Of a stretch of 64,000 nucleotides of DNA, positions 17,189 to 25,994 are shown piece by piece. Origin of the DNA: Kutzneria chonburiensis (GTDB lineage: Bacteria; Actinomycetota; Actinomycetes; Mycobacteriales; Pseudonocardiaceae); assembly GCF_028622115.1 (NCBI RefSeq), contig NZ_CP097263.1, positions 744,001-808,000 of the forward strand, read 5' to 3'. The notes beneath the pieces were generated by a model, which ran no database searches, was not told the origin of the DNA, and was given only the letters and a program-made list of their open reading frames with translations. The position numbers and the translations under genes were made by a program. The stretch's first letter is position 1; each line of letters begins with the position of its first letter.

Positions 17189-17923
17189 TTATGCAACCGT
17201 AGCGTGTCCGTAGATCACCCAGTTGGCGGCTTGATCCACTGTGGACACCACGGTAACCGCAGGTGAGAGGGGTCGCCGGACGATCACCACCGGAATACCG
17301 AGCCGTCGGGCGGCGACCAGTTTCGCGTCGTCGCCGCCGCTGTCCTTGGTCACGAGCACGTCGATGTCGTGCGCGCGCAGCAGGTCGAGCTCCGATTCGA
17401 CGGTGAACGGGCCGCGGGCCAGCATTGCCCGCACGGGCACGTTCGGTTGCTCGATCGACCTGGCCAGCAGCCACACGTCACTGATATGGACGAAGGGCGC
17501 CAGCTCCTGGCGGCCGACCGTGAGCAATGCGCGCGTACCGACCGAGGGCAGCAGCTCGGCGGCCTCGGCCACCGAGTCCACCCAACGCCAGTCGTCGCCG
17601 TCGACCGCACGCCAGCCGGGCCGCCGCAGCACGAGAAACGGCAGCCCGAGCTCGGCGGTGGCCGTCGCCGCCGAGGCCGTGATGCGCGCCGCGAACGGGT
17701 GCGTGGCATCGACCACGGCAGCGACGTGTTCGTCACGCAGCCACGTGAGCAGACCCGGGACGCCGTCGAAGCCGCCGATCCGGACCTCGCCCGGCGGCAG
17801 GTGAGGGCGGCTCACGCGCCCGGCCAGCGACGTGACGACGCGCAGCTCAGCCACCGGGGCCAGCGCCTCGGCGAGCCGGCGGGCCTCGGTGGTGCCGCCC
17901 AGCACGAGCACGGTCCTGACCAC
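17189..17923 (-). CDS. cobK: Precorrin-6A reductase (CobK/CbiJ)
   Basis: The protein has 244 residues. The N-terminal VLVLGGTTEARRLAEAL is the nucleotide-binding signature of CobK/CbiJ. VVDATHPFAARIT and VTKDSGG, followed by KLVAARRLGIPVVIVRRP, are also characteristic. It reduces precorrin-6A (or the cobalt form) with NADPH in cobalamin synthesis. The GTG start at 17923 leaves only 22 bases to the divergent BtuF-like gene, so both use a very compact shared promoter region. cbiD lies 1.4 kb away, supporting a cobalamin assignment; the rest of the pathway is not in this window. Confidence 0.9.
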   Translation of the reverse strand: MVRTVLVLGGTTEARRLAEALAPVAELRVVTSLAGRVSRPHLPPGEVRIGGFDGVPGLLTWLRDEHVAAVVDATHPFAARITASAATATAELGLPFLVLRRPGWRAVDGDDWRWVDSVAEAAELLPSVGTRALLTVGRQELAPFVHISDVWLLARSIEQPNVPVRAMLARGPFTVESELDLLRAHDIDVLVTKDSGGDDAKLVAARRLGIPVVIVRRPLSPAVTVVSTVDQAANWVIYGHATVA

Positions 17924-17945
17924 CGCCGCACGATAGCCTGCACGA

Positions 17946-18722
17946 GTGGCCCGTACTGAACGTGACGACCTCGGCCGGGAGGTCACCCTGCCGGCCGAGG
18001 TGCGCCGGGTGGTGTCCCTGGTGCCGTCCCTGACCGAGGCGATCGCGGCGATCGACGCCGGCCTGCTCGTGGCGGCCACGCAGTGGTGCACCCACCCGGT
18101 CGACCTGGACGTCGAGCGGGTCAGGGGCACGAAGAACCCCGACACCCGCCGGATCGCCGAGCTGCGCCCGGACCTCGTGGTCGTGAACAAGGAGGAGAAC
18201 CGGGAGATCGACGTCCGGCGGCTGGAAGACGCCGGCGTGCCGGTGTGGGTGACGGTGGTCGAGGACGTCCCCAGCGCGCTGAGCTCGTTGGATCGGCTGA
18301 TCACGGTCGCGCTGGGCCACCCGGAGCCGGCCTGGCTCGCCGGAGCTCACGCCCAGCTGGACGGGCCGGTGCTGGAGCCGGAGAAGTCGGCGCTGGTGGC
18401 CATTTGGCGGGACCCGTGGATGGTCGTCGGCAGCCGGACCTTCGCCACCGATCTGCTGGCCCGGGTCGGCGTGCGCAACGTCTACGCCGACCACGCCGAC
18501 CGGTATCCGAAGCAGGAACTGGCCGAGCTCAGGGCAGCGGACCTGGTGATCCTGCCGGACGAGCCGTACGTCTTCACGGCCACCGACGGCCCGGAATGCT
18601 TCGACGCCGACCGGGTTCGGCTGGTCAGCGGCCGGATGCTGACCTGGTACGGCCCCTCGCTGGCCACCGCCGTGCGCACGCTGCGCGGCCAGCTCGGGCT
18701 CGACTCAGACGGCCTTGCGTGA
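17946..18722 (+). CDS. Helical-backbone metal-receptor protein, BtuF-like cobalamin-binding
   Basis: The protein has 258 residues of the TroA/BtuF superfamily, with RVVSLVPSLTEAIAAIDAG near the start and a C-terminal half that contains ADLVILPDEPY. There is no signal peptide or lipobox, so it is predicted to be cytoplasmic rather than a transporter lipoprotein. Similar leaderless proteins are found beside cobalamin genes in actinobacteria. It is divergent from cobK by 22 bases, which supports a link to corrinoids. The 3' end overlaps the convergent GNAT gene by 18 bases. The ligand is inferred. Confidence 0.8.
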   Translation: MARTERDDLGREVTLPAEVRRVVSLVPSLTEAIAAIDAGLLVAATQWCTHPVDLDVERVRGTKNPDTRRIAELRPDLVVVNKEENREIDVRRLEDAGVPVWVTVVEDVPSALSSLDRLITVALGHPEPAWLAGAHAQLDGPVLEPEKSALVAIWRDPWMVVGSRTFATDLLARVGVRNVYADHADRYPKQELAELRAADLVILPDEPYVFTATDGPECFDADRVRLVSGRMLTWYGPSLATAVRTLRGQLGLDSDGLA

Positions 18723-19313
18723 CTCCACGGCCTCGGGACGGCCGCGGTGCTCGGCCCACTCGTGGGCCAGGATGGACATGACGTGCGCGTCGAAGCGTTG
18801 GCCCTCCCACAGCAACGCGTCCCGCAGCACGCCCTCGGCCCGGAAGCCGACCTTCTCGTACACCCGGCGCGCCCGGGAGTTGAACGAGTAGACCTCGAGG
18901 CTGATCCGGTGCAGCCCGACCCGTTCGAAGGCGTAGCCCAGCACCAGCCGGGTGGCCTCGGTGCCCAGCCCGCGGTTCTGCCCGGTCGCCCCCAGCGCGA
19001 TCCGGAACGAGCAGGAGTTGTTGTTCGGGTCGAGCTCGTTGAGCACGACCTCGCCGACGTAGCGGCCGCTGGCCCGGTCGACGGCGGCCAGGTCGAGGCG
19101 GTCCTCGTGGTCGGCGCGGCTGCCGTACCACTGGCGCATCGGCTCGACGTCGTCGGGCGAGAGGGTGCCGTGCGACCCGGTCAGCCGCAGCACGTCGCCG
19201 TCGGCCAGCACCTCCAGCATGTCGACCGCGTCGTCGGCGATGACCGGGCGCAGCACCACGGTCTCGCCGGCCAGCACGGGTTTCTCACGGAAGTTCGGCA
19301 TACGACGGATCAT
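18705..19313 (-). CDS. RimJ/RimL-type GNAT acetyltransferase
   Basis: The protein has about 202 residues with the RimJ/RimL pattern: a starting ETVVLRPVIADDA strand, GQNRGLGTEATRLVLGYAF as acetyl-CoA loop, and NSRARRVYEKVGFRAEG near the end. It probably N-acetylates a protein or small molecule. The ATG at 19313 overlaps the TGA of cbiD at 19310-19312 when cbiD is read in its corrected frame. That overlap both supports this start and shows the two genes are coupled. An internal ATG at 19301 is an alternative. Confidence 0.85.
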   Translation of the reverse strand: MIRRMPNFREKPVLAGETVVLRPVIADDAVDMLEVLADGDVLRLTGSHGTLSPDDVEPMRQWYGSRADHEDRLDLAAVDRASGRYVGEVVLNELDPNNNSCSFRIALGATGQNRGLGTEATRLVLGYAFERVGLHRISLEVYSFNSRARRVYEKVGFRAEGVLRDALLWEGQRFDAHVMSILAHEWAEHRGRPEAVESRKAV

Positions 19314-20427
19314 GCCGGATGCCCGGAGCGGCCGACCACCGTGCCGGCCCGATCGATCACCACGATGTCGACGGCGATCTCCGCGCCCCCGGATTGCCGC
19401 CAGCCAGGATGTCGTCGGCCACGGTCCGGCAGCGGTCCGCGACCAGGTCGCCCAGCGGAAGCCCTTCTGCTTGGCACAGCTGCAAAGCGCCAAGGGCGGT
19501 GTTGGCCGTCCGCACGGCTTCGATCAGCTCGGGCGGGCCGCCGGCCGTGGTCACGAGGGCGGCCAGCAGCTCGTGGTTGACCTGTGAACGACCGGAGTGC
19601 AGGTCCAGGTGCCCGTCGGCGAACTTGGCCAGCTTGCCGATGCCGCCGGCGATGGTCAGCCGCGGCACCGGGTGCCGGCGCAGGTGCTTGAGCATCGCGC
19701 CGACGAAGTCGCCCATGTCGAGCAGCGCGTCCTCGGGCAGGCCGTAGAGCTCGGTGACCACCCGTTCGGACGTGCTGCCGGTGCAGCCGGCGACGTGCCG
19801 GTGCCCGGCGGCGCGGGCGACGTCGATGCCGCGGCGGATGCTGTCGATCCAGGCCGAGCAGGAGTACGGCACGACCACGCCGGTCGTGCCGAGGATGGAC
19901 AGGCCGCCGAGGATGCCGAGCCGCGGGTTCCAGGTGTGCCGGGCGATCTCCTCGCCGTTGTCGACGGAGATCTCCACCACCACGTCGCCGGCATCGCCGT
20001 ACGCCGCCGCCACCTCGGCGACCACGCCTTGCATCAGCTGCCGTGGCACCGGGTTGATCGCCGGCTCGCCCACGGCCAGCGGCAGCCCCGGCTTGGTCAC
20101 CGTGCCGACGCCCGGCCCGGCCCGGAACACCACACCCGAGCCGGCCTCGCCCAGCGACACCGTCGACCGGATCAGCGCCCCGTGCGTGACGTCCGGGTCG
20201 TCGCCCGCGTCCTTGACGATGCCGGCCGTGGCCGAGCCGTCGGCCAGCGACTCCACCGCGAGGGCGAACGCCGGCCGCTGGCCCTTGGGCAGGGTGATCT
20301 CCACCGGGTCCGGGAACGTGCCGGTCAGCAGGGCCGTGTAGGCGGCCTTGGTCGCCGCCGTGGCGCATGCCCCGGTCGTCCAGCCCCGGCGCAGCCCGGT
20401 CGCGTCCCTGCTCACGGACCACAGCAT
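19310..20427 (-). CDS. cbiD: Cobalt-precorrin-5B C1-methyltransferase (CbiD), frameshifted near the C-terminus
   Basis: The sequence matches CbiD from its start (RRGWTTGACATAATKAAY) through GCTGSTSERVV and GGIGKLAKFADGHLDLHS. CbiD methylates C1 of cobalt-precorrin-5B using S-adenosylmethionine. In the frame as given, the protein runs off into RRSPSTSW and stops at 19357. One extra base in the five-C run at 19386-19390 (plus strand) restores EIAVDIVVIDRAGTVVG and a stop at 19310. That stop then overlaps the next gene's ATG. The corrected length is about 372 residues, normal for the family. A homopolymer error is more likely than a real mutation. Confidence 0.88.
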
Positions 20428-20519
20428 CGCACCAGCCCAGCTTCCCCCGAACGGGCGGCCAAGTCGCGCCCCACGAGTCCGAGATGTCCGGCAAGATCGG
20501 CTTGAGGTGAGGAGGAGCC

Positions 20520-21239
20520 GTGAACGAGGCGATCGACCAGCTCCAGCAGCAGATCACGGACGTTCGGGAACAGCTGGCCGCGATCGTGCAGCGCGGCGGG
20601 CGGCTGCGGCCGGGGCTCGACGACGTGAACGAGGACCTGGCCGATGCCGTCAAGACACTGGCCCAGGCGCACGACGCCGAGCGCCGGCAGCTGACGTCCG
20701 ACCAAGCCAACGCCCTGCGCAAGCGGATCGCCGAGGTGCAGACCCAGTTGGCCAAGCCGGGCAGCCGCCGGCAGGGCGGTGACGGGTACATCAACCTCAC
20801 GCCCAAGCAGGTGCAGGCCAAGTGGGCCACCGTGGAGGCGGCCCAGCGCATGATCGAGTCCGACCAGCAGAAGCTGGAGGAGGCCAACCTCGGCGGTGGT
20901 CCCGACAAGGACCAGGTCGCCGCGGCCAAGGCCCGGATCAGCGTGGTGGCCAGGCAGCGCCTCAACGACGCACTCGCCGCCAACGAGTCCTTGCCGATGT
21001 GGCTGACCAGCGCCGTCGGCTCCCCGCCGCGGCCGGACCCCGAGCCGTGGCTCAAGGCCGCCCACAACGTGCTGGTCTACCGCCTCGAGCACGGCGTCAG
21101 CGACCCGCTGCTGCCCCTCGGCGGCAAGCCCAGCGGCGACGACGCCTACGGCTCGCGCCGGGCCGGCGAGTGGAAGAAGATCGCCGAGGAGCTCAACAAG
21201 CTGCACGGCCTGGCCGGCAAGAGCGAGTACAAGCTCTAG
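20520..21239 (+). CDS. Coiled-coil protein of unknown function
   Basis: The protein has 239 residues, rich in Gln, Ala, Glu and Arg, with heptad-like stretches from about residue 1 to 170 (LQQQITDVREQLAAIVQ, and so on) and a more globular tail. There is no signal peptide or membrane segment. I do not recognise a family. The GTG start follows GAGGAG at good spacing, and codon usage is typical of the window. It ends exactly where the convergent small membrane protein ends (stop codons abut at 21239/21240). Confidence 0.7.
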   Translation: MNEAIDQLQQQITDVREQLAAIVQRGGRLRPGLDDVNEDLADAVKTLAQAHDAERRQLTSDQANALRKRIAEVQTQLAKPGSRRQGGDGYINLTPKQVQAKWATVEAAQRMIESDQQKLEEANLGGGPDKDQVAAAKARISVVARQRLNDALAANESLPMWLTSAVGSPPRPDPEPWLKAAHNVLVYRLEHGVSDPLLPLGGKPSGDDAYGSRRAGEWKKIAEELNKLHGLAGKSEYKL

Positions 21240-21572
21240 TCAGTCCGACATCTGGTCGAACAGCACGAGCACGCCCATGCCCATGCCCAGGAGGACCGCC
21301 CCGATCACCATGCCGCGGGCCGCTGCCACCAGCCGCAGCCGGCCGCCGAAGACCAGACCCGGCAGCGCGCACGCCAGCGGGGACAGCGCCCAGGGCGTCG
21401 CGAGGTCCCACATCACGCTGGGATGATGGAGATGCGCGATCAGCCAGAAGAACAGCGCTTCCGCCAGCGCCGTCCCGAACAAGTCACGAGCCAACTTCCG
21501 CCGCACGCTTGGCGTCCCGGCCGAGTGCTGGCCGGCGACCGAACCATCGCCGCCCGTGTCCTGTGTGGACAT
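21240..21572 (-). CDS. Small membrane protein, unknown function
   Basis: The protein has 110 residues with a polar N-terminus of about 30 residues and three likely transmembrane segments (FGTALAEALFFWLIAHL, ALSPLACALPGLVFGG, GMVIGAVLLGMGMGVLVLF). No family was recognised. It lies tail to tail with the coiled-coil gene without any spacer. A strong hairpin (21580-21617) separates it from the alcohol dehydrogenase upstream on the same strand, so it probably has its own promoter. Confidence 0.65.
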   Translation of the reverse strand: MSTQDTGGDGSVAGQHSAGTPSVRRKLARDLFGTALAEALFFWLIAHLHHPSVMWDLATPWALSPLACALPGLVFGGRLRLVAAARGMVIGAVLLGMGMGVLVLFDQMSD

Positions 21573-21579
21573 CTTTCCT

Positions 21580-21617
21580 CCCTCTGTCCCGCGGAATCCT
21601 CGCCGCGGAACAGAGGG
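21580..21617. terminator. Strong hairpin after the alcohol dehydrogenase gene
   Basis: CCCTCTGT with an inner CCGCGG pairs with CCGCGG and ACAGAGGG, leaving a 7-base loop. It lies 25 bases after the dehydrogenase stop on the minus strand. Confidence 0.75.
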
Positions 21618-21641
21618 TGCGACATCCGTGGTTCTACCTAG

Positions 21642-22670
21642 CTACGGCTTGATCATCGTCATACCGGCGGCGGTGGAGCGGTCCATCTCGGCCAAGGCGT
21701 CGGCGGCCTCGGCGAGGGTGATGGTGCGGGCGATGAGCAGGTCGGGGCGCAGGGCGCCGGCGGCGACCAGGTCCATCATCGCGGGATAGGCGTGGGCGGC
21801 CATGCCGTGGCTGCCGAGGATCTCCAGCTCCCAGCCGATGACGCGGGACATGGGGAGCGGCGTGGTCTCGGCGGGCAGTAGCCCGACCTGGACGTGGCGG
21901 CCGCGACGGCGTAGCGACAGCACGGAATTGGCGGCCGTGACGGGATGGCCGAGGGCGTCGAGGGACAGGTGAGCGCCGCCGCCGGTGGCCGCCACAACGT
22001 CCGAGACGACGTCTGGATGCGCTTCCAGAGTGACGGTGGCGCCGAACTGCTTGGCGAGGTCCAAGGCGGCGGGGTTGACGTCGACGGCGACGACCTGGGC
22101 GCCGACGGCGGCGGCGATCATGATGGCGGAGAGGCCGACGCCACCGCAGCCGTGCACCACGACCCACTCGCCGGCCCGCGCCCGGCCCTGGGCCACAACG
22201 GATCGGAACGCGGTGGCGAAGCGGCAGCCCAGCGCGGCGGCGGTGCTGTACGACATGTCGGCCGGCAGGGCGACCAGGTTGACGTCGGCGTGGTCGATGG
22301 CGACGTACTCGGCGAACGACCCCCAGTGCGTGAAGCCGGGCTGGGTCTGCCGGGAACACACCTGCTGATCACCGGCGACGCAGGACGGACACCGCCCGCA
22401 AGCGCAGATGAACGGCACGGTGACGCGGTCGCCGACGCGCCAGCCCGTGACGTCGTCGCCGACCGCGCGCACCTCTCCGGCCAGCTCATGCCCCGGCACA
22501 TGGGGCAGTTCCGTGATGTCGGCATCGTGCCCCTGCCAGCCGTGCCAGTCGCTGCGGCACAACCCGGTCGCACGGACCTCGATCACCACCCCCTCCCGCC
22601 GGGGTGACGGATCGGGCACCTCGCGGACCTGGGGTCGGCCGCCGAACGACTCGTACACGACTGCTCGCAC
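21642..22670 (-). CDS. Zinc-dependent alcohol dehydrogenase (MDR superfamily)
   Basis: The protein has 342 residues. The catalytic zinc motif is GLCRSDWHGWQGH followed by GHELAGEV. Structural cysteines are CGRCPSCVAGDQQVC. The coenzyme motif is GCGGVGLSA followed by an acidic VDVN, which favours NAD. It is typical of actinobacterial ADHs acting on long-chain or unknown alcohols. It is downstream of the GH12 gene on the same strand with a 15-base gap, so read-through is possible, but no functional link is apparent. Confidence 0.9.
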   Translation of the reverse strand: MRAVVYESFGGRPQVREVPDPSPRREGVVIEVRATGLCRSDWHGWQGHDADITELPHVPGHELAGEVRAVGDDVTGWRVGDRVTVPFICACGRCPSCVAGDQQVCSRQTQPGFTHWGSFAEYVAIDHADVNLVALPADMSYSTAAALGCRFATAFRSVVAQGRARAGEWVVVHGCGGVGLSAIMIAAAVGAQVVAVDVNPAALDLAKQFGATVTLEAHPDVVSDVVAATGGGAHLSLDALGHPVTAANSVLSLRRRGRHVQVGLLPAETTPLPMSRVIGWELEILGSHGMAAHAYPAMMDLVAAGALRPDLLIARTITLAEAADALAEMDRSTAAGMTMIKP

Positions 22671-22685
22671 CCGACCACCGTAACT

Positions 22686-23849
22686 TCAGCTGCCGAAGAC
22701 CTGGAATTCCCAGAGAGAAACGCCATACGGGGTGGCCCTGGTCTGCCCGAGCACCCGCACGTAGCGCCCGCTGCCGTTGACGGCCAGGGTGTTCACGCCG
22801 CCGGTACCGGCTGAAGTGGCGTAGAGATCCGTGGACGTGGCGAAACTCGGGTCGTTGGACGCCTGGACGCGGAACTGCCGGGCGTAGGCGGCTTCCCAGT
22901 TCAGCACGACCCGGTTGATCTGCCGCGTCGAGCCGAGGTCGACCTGGATCCACTGCCCGTCCTGGAAAGCGCTGCTCCATCGCGTGGATCCGTTGCCGTC
23001 AAAGGCATTCGAAGCCGGGTAGGACGCGTTCTCGACCGACGACGACGTCGCCGGCCGCCCCTGGGACAACGGCGTGGCGCCGGAGCCGGCGGTGGCGCTG
23101 AACGAGAAGCTGTTGGTGGCCAGCCCCTGGCCGCCCTTCCAGATCTCGAAACCGGCCTCGGCGTCGAGCAGGTAGTGGTTGGCGTTGGTCACGCCGCGAG
23201 CCACCGAGTCGTCGATCAGGGCCTTGACGTTCAGACCGTTGACCGCGGTCGAGCCGCCTTGCAGCACATAGGACACGATGTTCCAGGACGTCTGCCGCCC
23301 GGTCCACACGTCCCAGTTCAGGCCGGCGATGGTGGCCGTGGCCACCTTCTGGCCGAACGGGCTGACGCCGCCGCGGCTGTTGAGCCAGATCATGATCTCG
23401 CTGCCGTCGGGCTGCCCGCCGGTTGTCGCGCTCGAGTTGGTCCACAGGTCGTAGGCCACGTCGTACGCACCGGAAGCCGGCTGGACCGTGCTCCACGACG
23501 ACGTCGAGCTGGCGATCTTGTTGACCTGGATCGGCAGGCCGCTGCCGGCGGTGCAGGCGCCCCAGTGGCAGCCCTTGTAGATGGACGGATACGTGGCCGG
23601 CGCGCCGCCCGAGAGGTTGAAGTTGGCCGTGCTCACCGACCACGCGGTACCGCCGGTGTAGGTGATGCACTGCTGGTCGGACGAGTTCCACTCGTTGGCC
23701 TGAATGGTGTATTCACCGCCGGCCGCGCTGATCGTGCCCTGGGGCTGGCACGTGGTCGTCGCGGCGTGGGCGGTGGCGACGGGCAGCAGCATGGCGGCCG
23801 CGCCGACCAGCGCTGCCACCGCCAACCGTCGCAGGTGTGCTCCGGACAT
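22686..23849 (-). CDS. Secreted GH12 endoglucanase with C-terminal F5/8-type carbohydrate-binding module
   Basis: The product has 387 residues. A Sec signal peptide of about 29 residues ends in AHA. The GH12 domain (about 30-260) shows GSEIMIWLN with the nucleophile Glu and GFEIWKGGQGL with the acid/base Glu. A Ser/Gly-rich linker and a discoidin/F5-8C (CBM32-like) domain, with NAFDGNGSTRWSS and GQWIQVDLG, complete the protein. It should cut beta-1,4-glucan or xyloglucan outside the cell. The ATG at 23849 is preceded by GAAAGG. A 20-bp perfect palindrome 41 bases upstream points to LacI-family control by a cello-oligosaccharide. Confidence 0.92.
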   Translation of the reverse strand: MSGAHLRRLAVAALVGAAAMLLPVATAHAATTTCQPQGTISAAGGEYTIQANEWNSSDQQCITYTGGTAWSVSTANFNLSGGAPATYPSIYKGCHWGACTAGSGLPIQVNKIASSTSSWSTVQPASGAYDVAYDLWTNSSATTGGQPDGSEIMIWLNSRGGVSPFGQKVATATIAGLNWDVWTGRQTSWNIVSYVLQGGSTAVNGLNVKALIDDSVARGVTNANHYLLDAEAGFEIWKGGQGLATNSFSFSATAGSGATPLSQGRPATSSSVENASYPASNAFDGNGSTRWSSAFQDGQWIQVDLGSTRQINRVVLNWEAAYARQFRVQASNDPSFATSTDLYATSAGTGGVNTLAVNGSGRYVRVLGQTRATPYGVSLWEFQVFGS

Positions 23850-23889
23850 GAATGGGCCTTTCGCAGGGTGGGTGGCGGCCCGGGGCGGG

Positions 23890-23909
23890 TTCTGGAAGCG
23901 CTTCCAGAA
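23890..23909. promoter_or_regulatory. LacI-family (CebR-like) operator of the GH12 gene
   Basis: TTCTGGAAGC/GCTTCCAGAA is a perfect 20-bp palindrome centred on CG, as in operators of LacI-family regulators. The Streptomyces CebR site TGGGAGCGCTCCCA shares its layout. It lies 41-60 bases before the GH12 start. No LacI gene is in the window, so the repressor must act from elsewhere. Confidence 0.75.
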
Positions 23910-23920
23910 GGTAACCCCGG

Positions 23921-25993
23921 TCACACCCGCCTGTAAACCCTGGCGATCGCCGAGCCGGCCAGCGCGGCCGTGACCACGCCGTGCAGCAGTGCGAACCACG
24001 GGGCGCTGACGTGCGGGCCCCAGACGTCGTCGCCGACGTAGGTGAACGTGTCGCCGAGCAGCAGCGATCCGAGCATGAAGAACACCTCGGGCCCGGCGTA
24101 CGCGACGATCGCGGCGGTCACGAACAGCCGCTGCGGCGCGGTCACGGTCCGCGCCAGCACGGCCAGCACGCACAGCCCGGCCCACGGCACGACCGCCAGC
24201 AGCCCGGCCACCAGGCCGACCACGCCGCTGATGGTGAAGGAGTTGTCGAAGCCGGCGGAATCGACGTACGGCACGGCCGCGAGCAGCAGGACCAGCTCGA
24301 CCACGGCCGCGCCGATGGTCACCCAGGCCAGCGGCCGCTGCGTCGGCGGCACCAGCGTCACCCGCCTCGGCACCTGGTCGAACGGCCACAGCCGAATGCC
24401 CAGCAGCACCAGCAGCGCCGCGGCCAGGACCAGTTGCAGCCACGACCACACGTTGCCGACGGAATGCAGGCTGCCCAGGCTGTCGACCAGCAGAAACACG
24501 GCGTTGGCGGTCACGATGCCGTGCCCGACGATCCGCGGCGGCCCGGTCCGCTCCAGCAGCGGGATACCGACCAGCAGCGGCCCCCAGCGCAGCGCCTCGT
24601 AGACGAAGCCGAGGAAGGTCGAATGGCCCAGCATGTCGGTGGCGGCCCCGAGCACGACCACCAGCAGCGCCACCGCGACACCGAAAAGCACGCGCCAGTC
24701 CCGGAAACGCGTCAGATCCGGCGCCGGGATCGTCGCCCGCGCCCACAATCGGCCCGCCGGCCGGCACACCACCGGCACCACGACCGGTCCGAGCCTGCTG
24801 GTCACGGTGAAGTCGCCGCGCAGCTCGCCGTAGCCCTCGGGATAGGCCGCCGGATCGGCCCGCACGATCACCGCGCCGCCCTCGTGCGACACCCGCAGCC
24901 AGCGGGTTTCCGTTGTCACGTGGAAGATCCGGGCCAGCGGCGCGCCGGCGAAAGCCACGGTCTGCTCGGTCACCTCGCCCAGTTCGACCAACGTCGGCGA
25001 CGGCCGCAACTGGGCCACGACCAGCGCCTCCACCGCCGCCGTGCGGACGGCCACGCTGTCGTCGCCGGTCAAGCCCTGTAACAACATCAGCGCGCCGGCC
25101 GCCACGGCCACGTCGTCGCCGACGAGCAGCGTCCGTAATGAGCCGACGGCCGCTAATCGAACCGTTGCGTCAAGATCCTTCGCCTGCACCGCCAGGGATT
25201 CCGGCACGTCCGAAGGCGCGATGCGGCGTGCCAGCGGCGTGCGGGCGACCAGCAGCGACGCGCCGTGACCGCCGCCCGACTGGTGCGGCGTCTGATGCGC
25301 GGTCGCGGCGGTAACCCTTGCGTAGACGTACTTGTAGAGCTCGTCAAGATCCACGGAGCCGTCGCCGTTGAGGTCGGCGTCGCCGGTCCGCAGGCCCTCC
25401 ACCACGGCCTCGGTGAACAGCGACGGCTGCAACCGACCGGATTCGGCCAGCTCCTCGCCCTCGAAGGCGTATTCGGTCGCCGACGACGCCGTGATCACCA
25501 CGCGGCTGCGGCCCGGCCGTTGCGGGAACGACTGCTCCACATCGACGTCGTCGACCGCGCGGGACACGCTGCCCTTGGCGAACGCGCCGCCGAAGCAACA
25601 GTCCAGGAGCAACGCAACATGCTGGGCCCGGCATTCGGCCAGCTCGTCGTTGACGAACCGCGCCGCGACCGCGGTCGCGGACAGGCGGTTGGGCACGGTG
25701 TCCGAACCGGCCAGGAACAGCTCACCGGCCGCGTTCTTCAAGCCGTGGCACGAGAAATGGAGCAGCAGCACGTCGTCCCGGGCGGCGGAAGCCAGGAAGT
25801 CGGCCACCCGCCGCTGGATCTGGTGCGAGGGCAGGTCTCGCGCCACGTCCACCTCGAAGCCGCCCAGCTCCGGGTCGGCCAGCACGGCCCGTAGCGCGTC
25901 GGCGTCGTGCGCCGGCGCGGCCAACCGGCGCAGCCCCCGGTGCTCGTAGCTGCCGGTGGCCACGACCAGCGCCCGCCGGGCGCCCATCAGCAC
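23921..25993 (-). CDS. Membrane-bound metacaspase with EF-hand loop and HEAT-like repeats
   Basis: The protein has 690 residues. The caspase-fold peptidase (1-250) has the dyad His83 (HFSCHG) and Cys133 (LLLDCCFGGAF). A canonical 12-residue EF-hand loop begins at Asp207 (DLNGDGSVDLDE), inside the caspase region. HEAT-like helices span about 262-330, a beta-rich segment 340-415, and seven or eight membrane helices 433-690. Metacaspases cut after Arg/Lys and many need calcium; the loop suggests the same here. The active site should face the cytoplasm. The start is GTG 25993 or ATG 25987. A strong hairpin covers the region just upstream. Role in stress, cell death or defence is inference. Confidence 0.85.
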   Translation of the reverse strand: MLMGARRALVVATGSYEHRGLRRLAAPAHDADALRAVLADPELGGFEVDVARDLPSHQIQRRVADFLASAARDDVLLLHFSCHGLKNAAGELFLAGSDTVPNRLSATAVAARFVNDELAECRAQHVALLLDCCFGGAFAKGSVSRAVDDVDVEQSFPQRPGRSRVVITASSATEYAFEGEELAESGRLQPSLFTEAVVEGLRTGDADLNGDGSVDLDELYKYVYARVTAATAHQTPHQSGGGHGASLLVARTPLARRIAPSDVPESLAVQAKDLDATVRLAAVGSLRTLLVGDDVAVAAGALMLLQGLTGDDSVAVRTAAVEALVVAQLRPSPTLVELGEVTEQTVAFAGAPLARIFHVTTETRWLRVSHEGGAVIVRADPAAYPEGYGELRGDFTVTSRLGPVVVPVVCRPAGRLWARATIPAPDLTRFRDWRVLFGVAVALLVVVLGAATDMLGHSTFLGFVYEALRWGPLLVGIPLLERTGPPRIVGHGIVTANAVFLLVDSLGSLHSVGNVWSWLQLVLAAALLVLLGIRLWPFDQVPRRVTLVPPTQRPLAWVTIGAAVVELVLLLAAVPYVDSAGFDNSFTISGVVGLVAGLLAVVPWAGLCVLAVLARTVTAPQRLFVTAAIVAYAGPEVFFMLGSLLLGDTFTYVGDDVWGPHVSAPWFALLHGVVTAALAGSAIARVYRRV

Positions 25994-25994
25994 G

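Noticed and set aside
19357-20427. cbiD ending at 19357 as an intact shorter gene
   Set aside because: The last 10-15 residues do not match the family, while the shifted frame does and couples to the next gene.
22686-24767. GH12 protein with a 306-residue N-terminal extension
   Set aside because: A clear signal peptide starts at 23849; the extension is antisense-like shadow of the metacaspase gene.
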